DNA of 42,739 nucleotides. Source: Bigelowiella natans CCMP2755 (Eukaryota; Cercozoa; Chlorarachniophyceae). The position numbers and the translations under genes are program-made. The notes under the pieces were generated by a model that saw only the letters and a list, made by a program, of their open reading frames with translations, did no database searches and was not told the origin of the DNA. The stretch lies in assembly GCA_000320545.1 (NCBI GenBank), contig ADNK01000060.1:25001-67739 (forward strand). The letters run 5' to 3'. Shown piece by piece: positions 35,152-42,739 of the stretch. Position 1 is the stretch's first letter; every line of letters starts with the position of its first letter.

Positions 35152-35830
35152 CTGTAATTGTTGGAAGAAGAGGAGGTGAAATGATATGAAGGGAGTGGCA
35201 AAACTCGATGCGCACGAACAGCAGCACCTCCACCACCTTCACGTGATAGCGTGTTTGTGTTGATGTCCTCGTCGCCGGGAGGATACCGAAAGATTGCTTG
35301 TAGCTGGTAGCCGCCTGCGTTTTGCCGATGCATCATCTTCTAAGAGAAAAGATACACAGAAAAAAACTCACGAGAGGAATAGGATTTTTGATCTGCGACA
35401 TCACACATACATGACAAAGTTAAAAAAACGTACTTCGACAGCACTTACGGTCACGTCACCAAACCACCAAATGAGCCTTTTCTCGCTGTTTCGACCGAAT
35501 AATTTATCTTTTTTTAATAATTACTAAAGCGGCAATCAGAAAGTGCAGCTGATGAGAGATTCTCGGAGATGATGCCATGTATTATTGTCGTCTCTCTCCG
35601 TAGCACACATTACATGTATGCAGAATTTGGCTCATGACGTAGGAAGAAAATTTCCTGTATTTAAAAAAACAAACAAACAATTCTTCTTGGGTTATGGCGG
35701 GCCGAAGCCGGGCAGAACAACATGTGCTTGGGTAGTGAGGAAGGGGTGGGCAGAACAGGAGGCAGTGAAGGAAGCTTAAACAAGAGAAAGAGGCATAGCA
35801 TAAGCTGTGATCATCTCACAGTTTTGTAGT
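35152..35830. promoter_or_regulatory. Divergent promoter region between FBPase and TPR-P4H
   Basis: Two genes point away from each other across about 680 bp, so both promoters must lie here. An acceptor-like AATTACAG sits directly before the FBPase ATG, so a 5' UTR intron on the minus strand is possible. Open frames here (for example 35585-35779) show no family similarity. No specific motif identified. Confidence 0.4.
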
Positions 35831-37523
35831 ATGTCCCCCCATTCCTCACGGCTGGCAGTCATTATAATCATAATCTCTCAAGTTGTAGTTCTCCTACAAA
35901 TACTCCTGCTGCAACCTCTTACCATAAGACTTGACCATCAGGAGCAACAGCAGCAGCAACAACAACCTGCTAAAATTTTAGACGTCAAGATTCGAGGAAG
36001 GATCGCAGGAATGCATCTCAGAGGACACCCCCCCCCCTTTCTTCTTCATGGATTTTACCGACTTCATGGTGGAAGTGCCGATCCTTTGGGAGGAAGATCA
36101 GACAACACAAATCAAAACGAAGTTATTGCTTCTCTGGAGCGTGAAGCACAGAGATGGCAGGCAAGTGGAGACCTGCTGCGCTCAGTATCGATTTACAAAC
36201 GGATTCTCGAATTTAGCGGCTTATCTACCAGTTCAAGAGCCCATGTAATTACGTGAATCCAATGTTTTCTTTTTACAACAACATGAGCCCATGTAATTAC
36301 GTGAGAATCCAATGTTTCTTTTTGCAACAACAACAACAACATGAGGAAGTGGGTTATTCTTACATCCTACGAATGTGTGAGCAGCTTCACAACTCAATTG
36401 GGGCCTTGAAATACATGCTGGGGGAACATTCTGCCGCAAAGATCGAGTAAGGAAGTTAGTTGACGGCGGTTAACACGAACATTAATGGCTGTTAAACACA
36501 CATGCAAGCATATATTTACCCCAGCCTAGACAGTATAAAATGCATACACGTATTCATTAGACTCCCCTGAAACTCCTCCTCCTCCTCCAATGCTGATCAA
36601 TTAATGTGCCGTGTTCTGATACTACAGATATGCGAAGGCAATAGACATTGATCATACTGCATGCTCTGAAGCGTATCTTAACATGGCTGCCCTGCTGCAT
36701 GATCGAGAAAATAAGACGAGAGAAGCTCTTAAGTAAGTACATAGATATCACAGAGGACATGGTGGACAGAACAACGATGCAGACACTACTACTCGACTGG
36801 GTTGAATATACTGATGGGAGGGGGAGAAAGAGAGTTTTTATTGTGGTGACAAGCAACCGTTGTTATATGTGCTATCATCTCTATCAAGATTTTGCGCAGA
36901 GGCCCTGGCTCTATCTCCCAGAAACGCAGAAATTCATGGGTACTACGGGGTGGTGGTGATGGTGGTGGTGGAAATATATGCACGAATCCCAAAGCATTAC
37001 TATCAAAGCATAACGAAAGATCACGCATGTACCCCCCCCCTTACAGACACAAATACACACACAAACTATTTATTTATATTTGAATATTGTCATAGTTATT
37101 AAACTCGGTGTGTGTGTGTGTGTGTGTGTGTAATTGTAGACTGATGGGAAATATATTAGAGTCAATGGGTCGCAGAGCTTCTGCAAGGGTGTTATACTAC
37201 TTCTGCTACTACTACAAACTTATTATTACATCATTGCCATCACACTTCCTCCTCCAGCACCTAGAAATTACCATCATCCACAACAGAAAACAATTGTCAA
37301 GATAGTCTCTCTGACATTGCATCAGAAGCGGTGAAATCAACTGATAGTAGTCTTCGATTCTTATGAAGTTACTGCTTTCTCACCACTTGTTGTTATTATC
37401 AGAGGTACTGGAACAGTGCAGAAGCTCTTGCAAGGCAAATGTCGCAGGTATATTTGTAATTTATGATTGGGATGTTGTCAACGTATACTGGAGAAAATAT
37501 GATGTTTTTCGCAACTTATTTTC

Positions 37524-37585
<62 letters not shown>

Positions 37586-37949
37586 CCCGCCTCTTAACTT
37601 CCCTCCTGTGACCTTCCTATCTGGCGTCATCATCATCGTCTTCATCATCGTCTCCCAGGCTGTTAATCGTGCATATGATACGCCAAAAACTCTTCGCGGC
37701 ATGACGGTAGCGAAAACATCATTAAGAATAGGAGAAGAAGCAGCAGAAGCAGCAGCTCGATGTCTTGCTTACATACCTATGGGTCTTCTCCCGAACGCTA
37801 CAGCCCCTACTGCGAGCTCCTCTCCTCCTCCTCCTTCTCCTCGCATGATACAGGTTACGCGTTAAAAGTGGTTAGGAACTGTCGGTACTATTATGACTCT
37901 TGCTGCTTAACTTATCATCAATAGGAAGAAGGAGGGGCGAAACTAGTGA

Positions 37950-37984
<35 letters not shown>

Positions 37985-38275
37985 ATGATGGTAGCATCTA
38001 CTAGCTGTGTCGCTGCTTAATAGTTCTCGTTTCATATTGTTCGCGCCAATAAATTACTTTTTGATTCATTTTGGTGTGTTTTTCAATCGTCGTCGTCGTC
38101 GTCGTCGTGTACCTGTATGCTTTCATCCCTTCCGAGGATAGGTGTTGAGGCTAAGTAGCAACGTCAGAGCTTTCTTGATCAAAGGGTTCTTGAACTCGTC
38201 TGAATGCTTGCATATCATGGTATTGAAAGAAACGATTTATGTCTATCATGCTTTTTTAATATTTGAAATGTAATC

Positions 38276-38321
<46 letters not shown>

Positions 38322-39349
38322 CGTGTGTGTGTGTGTATGTGTGTGATTATTTAACGTATGATTTATAGATGTGTTTGCGTGAGTCTGTTTGTAGAAGCAG
38401 TGTTAACAATGAAAAATGTTGTTGGTTTGAAAATCAATCAAAAGGACAAAGCTAGAAGGCTCCTAAATCCATCAGAAATTGTAAAACACACTTTTCGAGC
38501 AGTATTAACTGGAAAAACTTACTGTGACATGTAGCTGCCTCTATGATTACTTTTATTCTATTTAATTATTGATTGATGCTGACAAGGTTTCTTTTGGCGG
38601 TTGCAAAGATAAAGAAGGTGGAAGAAGATTCTCAGAAACAGCCTGGGTTATTTACCAACCTTCTACTGCGTGGACAAACTACTACACATAAATTTATAAA
38701 CGTTATATTATCTTGATATGTATGATAATGTGCGAATAGACTGGCAATACCAACATATCTGCTTTAATAGTACTGTAAATATTCCCTGATTTGATGGTGG
38801 CCTTTTGGTCAGTCAGATCCCCCTCTGATGTATTGTAAGCACACAAGTATACTCTTCTTAGGTCAACAGCAGAAATGATCCGATTCTAAAAGGCATTGAT
38901 GTAAGTAAAATTGAAGATCGAAGATGTAGTGATGATTGTAGTCGTGGTGGTGGTAGTAGTTGTTATATTGGGTTGACAAGGATAATAAGGGTGAAGAAGA
39001 AGAAGAAGAAGAAGAAGAAGAAGAAAACGACGACGACAACAGATGTAAAGACAAAATCCGCCTACGTGATCTTTCTCCATACTAATAGTATATGTTTTGA
39101 TTTTATTTTGAGCATAAGATTTGTGTTCTGTCATTACCACACAGGAACGAGCACGTGCGTTGGTTTTGCCAGAAGAGCTCCGGGCAGAAGCACCAAGCGA
39201 AGATATGCAAGTTGTCAGGTCTTCGATTCTTGTGTGTGTGTGTGTGTGTGTGTGTTTTAATGTTTCTGTGCGTGTGGATGTGGTGTTTTTCTCGTGAAGA
39301 CAGAAATCGTCATAACTTTGCTGCTGCTGCTGCTTTTTATGTGCTACTT

Positions 39350-39382
<33 letters not shown>

Positions 39383-40079
39383 GCTTGACATCTATCTCAC
39401 GATGCTTGTATTGTTGCACCTTGGTGTTCTAATTCAAAAGGTATAAGTCTGGTGGCGAATTCACTGTCCGTAAGAGTTCCTTCTAGCTATCTAACCCTCT
39501 TCCCCCCCCTCTTATTCTAAGCTTAACAGTAATTTTCATGTATTAGAAACAAACAATAAAAATGTCAATAACAAATTTCGTACCGTTGTAATATTGATCA
39601 TGTCGTAGTGTCTAATTAGATCAAAAACACCATATCATCAGCTGCACTATGATGCAACCGAAGCTGTGCCACGATATGTAACGGTAAGTTTATGCGTTAC
39701 TTCATAACAAGATCTCTACTCCTTTGATCCATGTTTAGCTTCCAGAAAGTGCCTTATTTACTATTAAATCATGTAGGTTCTTTACTACTTGAATACCCCA
39801 AATCTGTCATCGTCGTCATCTTTGCAGAAGGACAACGATGAACACGAGATAGATAGAGTAATGATGACAAAAAATGATACTTTTGATGAGAAGAAGAAGA
39901 AGGGACACACTTGGTTTCCGCTAGCCCTTACTGGTGATTCGATGCAAAGTAGTGATAGCAATAGTAATGATGAAGATAAAGAGAAAATGGAAGGCAACAA
40001 TGAAACCGCTCTATTCATGACCATCGGTCAAATGAAGGATCCCAAGAAAGATGGCATAACTGTACCTCCAAGGTGGTAA

Positions 40080-40112
<33 letters not shown>

Positions 40113-40797
40113 CAGTAACGGATCATGCTGATGATGATGATGATGTGATGATAATAATGATATTGATGATGATGGTCATGACTATGAGGATGGCAGATTG
40201 ATTATAGTAAATTTGTGTACATGAATTACTTTGAAAACTCCAGGCAGGGTGATGCTTTGATATTTTACAACTTTCGCACGGTACACAGCAGACACACACA
40301 CCACATGTAAAACATGTACATGTGTATGAAATTCAACACAAAACACACTTCTGATGTTGTACATATTCAGACTGCTTCTAATGTCAGTGTGTATATCAGT
40401 ATGATGTCCATGATGCTGCTGCCTGCCAAATGGACTATAACTTGTCTGCCTTCCTCCTCCTCCTCTCCTCCCCCCCCCTCCTCTCTCTCTTCCTCTCTCC
40501 CTTTCTCTCCAGATATTTGAAATATTCTATAATACGCTATTAATATCCGGTACATGCATGCTGAACATATATAATACATGGCTTTAGGACGGCAAGTTAG
40601 ATCCTTTAGCTGCACACGCAGGCCTTCCTTGTGGAAACGATGACAACAAGTGGATTGCGAATCAATGGTTCAGACTACCAATAAGGAATAATGCCAACAC
40701 CGCTCCCTCTACTTCCCCCCTTCATCATCCTTGCAATGACGATAATGAGGACCAAGCCTTTTCAAAATTTCGGTGGGGGATAGTGGAAGAATTGTAG
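35831..40797 (+). CDS. TPR-domain prolyl 4-hydroxylase fusion, type II membrane protein
   Basis: Predicted to hydroxylate peptidyl-proline with Fe(II) and 2-oxoglutarate in the secretory pathway. Exons: 35831-36244, 36346-36446, 36628-36732, 36889-36949, about 37140-37188, 37403-37447, 37659-37853, 37925-37990, 38142-38219, one unresolved, about 38609-38646, 38862-38900, 39145-39218, 39441-39465, 39642-39683, 39777-40072, 40244-40280 and 40588-40797. The N-terminus has a hydrophobic anchor (LAVIIIIISQVVVLLQILLL) and a Gln run. TPR-like helices follow: EYAKAIDIDHTACSEAYLNM, ALKFCAEALALSPRNAEIHG and GNILESMGRRASA. After a Pro/Ser and Asp-run linker comes the P4H domain: VRAFLIKGFLNSSECLHI, NDPILKGIDERARAL, EDMQVVRYKSGGEFT, HYD (iron-binding HxD), PRYVTVLYYLN, GDALIFYNFRT and HAGLPCG with NDDNKW (distal His and the 2-oxoglutarate-binding Lys). 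A roughly 90-residue Ser/Asp/Lys insert separates YYLN from GDALIF. About 570 residues. Confidence 0.82.
36237..36342 (+). repeat. Tandem duplication of a whole small intron
   Basis: Copy 1 (36237-36284) and copy 2 (36285-36342) both start GAGCCCATGTAATTACGTGA and end in ACAACAT. Each holds the CAT|GTAATT donor, and each is followed by a GAG that can serve as acceptor. Copy 2 has extra CAA units. Splicing 36245 to 36345 as one intron closes the frame. Confidence 0.9.
37523..37585. repeat. (TC)n followed by (GT)n compound microsatellite
   Basis: About 47 nt of TC units, then about 16 nt of GT units, in the intron before the exon starting at 37659. Confidence 0.95.
37952..37984 (+). repeat. 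(GAT)n coding an Asp run
   Basis: Inside exon 37925-37990 of the TPR-P4H gene; encodes ten or so consecutive Asp between the TPR and catalytic parts. Confidence 0.85.
38281..38318. repeat. (AT)n microsatellite in intron
   Basis: Perfect AT array of about 19 units, followed by GT-rich sequence, in the intron after exon 38142-38219. Confidence 0.95.
39349..39381. repeat. (CTA)n microsatellite in intron
   Basis: Nearly perfect CTA array between exons 39145-39218 and 39441-39465. Confidence 0.95.
40079..40111. repeat. (TAG)n microsatellite starting just after a donor
   Basis: Array of TAG/GTA units beginning about 6 nt after the GTGGTAAT donor of the exon that ends at 40072. Confidence 0.95.
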
Positions 40798-40845
40798 TTA
40801 TTACATGTACGCAGCAGTTAACTATGAGACGGATGTGATGAAGAA

Positions 40846-41160
40846 TCAAATTTTTTCAATGGTCATCCTGATGTAGCTGTGCAATGCAGCGGCTACAGCG
40901 CTAATGTTGCATCTGTTGGTTTCTGCCACAATGTGTTTCATGCATTTGAAAGCGTCCTCATGCGACCGATGTTGCCGCGCACTGCGCGCAGCAGTTCTGG
41001 ATTCAATTTCAGCCTTTGTCAACCGGTTCGTGTCGTCGTTACGATTCATGATCGCGCGCATTTGATTGCGCAATCTGATTTGTTCTCGACCATGCATTGG
41101 ACATTGCAGGAGATGATCCATGTCCTTCAGGATGCCACATGCATCGCACGTGTGTAGTGC
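40846..41160 (-). mobile_element. 3' end of a non-LTR retrotransposon (RT C-terminal zinc-binding region)
   Basis: Open minus-strand frame of about 105 codons ending at a TGA at 40846. It begins LHTCDACGILKDMDHLLQC, a Cys-x2-Cys...His-x3-Cys pattern typical of the zinc-binding segment after the reverse transcriptase of LINE-like elements, then a basic region and a tail ending SYIRMTIEKI. Stops in the same frame lie just upstream of 41160, so the RT core is missing: either 5'-truncated on insertion, as is common for LINEs, or cut by the neighbouring LTR-type element. No start codon belongs to this fragment. Confidence 0.6.
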
Positions 41161-41516
41161 GTACTACTACGCGAGCACAAGTCACGTGCGACAACAAAGG
41201 GGTTGTCGCGGATATAGAATATAGATAACGTAGATATTAATACAGTATAGGCACGTGGGTTCCGGCGGGACTCATGGCAGCACACCGGAAGTGTGCTGCC
41301 CCACGTGCGGCGGCATTCGCGAAAGCTTCGCGAATGATTACGCAGTGCACGATTTAACAAAAATATAATCTTTAATAAAAATAAACAAAACTCTTCAAAA
41401 GGAAGCAAACGTGCCTTCCCCCCCCCTGCCTACTTGTGCACGTAGCGCCTCGGCCTGTGAACACCTTACGCGCAACAACCTTTGGCTTCCACACACGGGA
41501 AACGATTTGACTAACA
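41161..41516 (+). mobile_element. Leader or LTR region of retrotransposon, with three strong hairpins
   Basis: Non-coding stretch before gag. It contains inverted repeats at 41188-41209, 41251-41308 (nested) and 41315-41335, then an A-rich segment and a C run near 41420. It probably includes the 5' LTR or untranslated leader of the element, but I cannot find LTR ends or a primer-binding site because the partner LTR is outside the window. Confidence 0.4.
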
Positions 41517-42739
41517 ATGTCACAGCAGCTAGAAGAACAGCAGGACTTTGGCTCGCAGGCCGTGCAAGGGCACGAGCAGAAACAGGAAAGGAAGGGCGAT
41601 ACGGACGCTAAGGAAGGAGGAGGAACACCTCCACAGGCACCGCCGGGACCAGCACCCGGGATTAAGAAAGCAGATGCAGCAGCAGAGGCACTGGAGAACT
41701 TCTACGAGGCGGACGACGAGGACGTGGCCGCCGAAAGCAAGAAGGTCGTAATGGCATTACGAGCCTTGCGACCCAGGGCGAGCAACTACGCCAAACTGAA
41801 AGTATCGATAGAATACAAGTATCAGACACATGATGTTTGGGCAGCTATCATGCAGGACATCATGGATTACGAAGCAGACTTACCTCCAGAGTGGGCAGCT
41901 TTGTTTAGGAACGACGGGGGTCTGGGCGCCTCGCGGGGGACGACCCAGAGCACCGTCAAGCAGCAGCAGCCGGTACAGCGGAACACCCAGTTCATGTCTG
42001 TTAAAACAGCACCGGTTATGATAACGAAATACAACGGGAAAAGAGGTGAGGCAAGGAGGTGGTGGAAGAACGCTAGGAGTATACTCTGCGACTTTACCCC
42101 TAACCCCACCGAAAACGACAAGCTCAAATGGCTAGCTATAATAAAGCAAGCCATGGACCTTTACGAGACAGGCAGGACCCGGATCAGGCAGCTGGAGAAA
42201 ATACACACTACAGTTAGTGGGCTACGAGACGTTGAGGCGATAATGAAGGCTTTTGTAAATGAACAGGATGCTAACTCCCTACCCCAGGCTATTAGAAAAT
42301 ACAGAGCAATGATGCAGCATGAGAGAGAACCTGTTAGAGACTTTGCCACGCGCTTCCAGGATATGATCGACGAACTACATGATTTTAATTACAACACAGG
42401 TGATGATCAGGCAAGGTTTGAAGAGTTCAAGTTAAAGATAAAGGAATCCACTTACGTTACGGAGAAAGGCTACACCACGATGGAGGCAGCAGTGCAGGCT
42501 ATATCCCTACGCGAGCAGGAGCAGGACCGCAAGTTTACCAGCCCTAAGGTACCTGGCATAGGAAACATTAACGCTATTAAGCCGCAGCGAGACTGGTACA
42601 AGGACAGGGAAGGTAACCGACGTTGCGGATACTGCTCACGTAAAGGGAAACACACCGCTAAAGACTGCAGAGACAGGAAAGAAGGACGACCCAGGATGAC
42701 GATCTCTAGCACGCCCCTTACATGTCGCGGGACGCGGGT
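41517..42739 (+). mobile_element. gag: Retrotransposon gag polyprotein, running off right edge
   Basis: ATG at 41517, with an in-frame TGA 9 nt upstream, opens a frame with no stop for 407 codons to the window end. Order: Gln/Glu/Pro-rich N-terminus; acidic segment; capsid-like region with YNGKRGEARRWWKNARSI and EPVRDFATRFQDMIDEL, matching the retrotransposon gag pattern; then a zinc knuckle RCGYCSRKGKHTAKDC. The knuckle spacing is Cys-x2-Cys-x5-His-x4-Cys, one residue longer than canonical. Base composition is more GC-rich than the flanking DNA, and the frame is undamaged, suggesting a recent copy. Ty3/gypsy-like is the best guess; pol is not in the window, so the superfamily is unproven. 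Confidence 0.8.

Noticed and set aside
35036-35336. Upstream extension of FBPase reading HRQNAGGYQLQAIF
   Set aside because: Joining it to the next exon puts the FBPase presequence out of frame; it may be 5' UTR.

Overview
The window is eukaryotic nuclear DNA. Genes are split by short GT-AG introns, and introns and spacers are packed with di- and trinucleotide microsatellites. Three things point to a flagellated alga with a red-type complex plastid, most likely a photosynthetic stramenopile: a complete axonemal dynein heavy chain; a plastid-type fructose-1,6-bisphosphatase whose N-terminus looks like a signal peptide followed by an ASAFAP-like transit peptide; and broadly eukaryotic housekeeping genes. 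No species can be named from sequence alone. All exon models were read by eye from splice signals, phase and family similarity.

Layout. 1-1920 (-): 5' part of glutathione synthetase, running off the left edge. 2104-2423 (-): possible two-exon small gene. 3199-5417 (+): proline-rich, cysteine-rich membrane or secreted protein with two possible terminal exons. 5418-6457: gene-free spacer. 6458-12216 (-): RABL6-like GTPase with a very acidic, microsatellite-encoded C-terminal half. 12384-12513 (+): orphan terminal-exon-like piece. 13267-14144 (+): TXNDC9/phosducin-like chaperone cofactor. 14145-16150: AT-rich spacer. 16151-31081 (+): dynein heavy chain of about 4,713 residues, two thirds of it in one 9.5-kb exon. 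31082-32381: decayed repeats including a LINE-like 3' end. 32382-35151 (-): plastid fructose-1,6-bisphosphatase, ten exons. 35831-40797 (+): membrane-anchored TPR plus prolyl 4-hydroxylase fusion. 40846-41160 (-): 3' end of a non-LTR retrotransposon RT. 41188-41335: cluster of strong hairpins. 41517 to the right edge (+): intact gag of an LTR-type retrotransposon.

The genes do not form one pathway; this looks like ordinary chromosomal neighbourhood. Dynein is axonemal; TXNDC9 and RABL6 are general eukaryotic proteins with roles in folding and membrane or ciliary biology; FBPase serves the Calvin cycle; glutathione synthetase serves redox balance. I found no convincing new multi-gene system. 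The most unusual items are the TPR-prolyl hydroxylase fusion with a tandemly duplicated intron, microsatellites that begin exactly at 5' splice sites, the alternative terminal exons of the cysteine-rich protein, and the strongly 5'-biased introns of the dynein gene.
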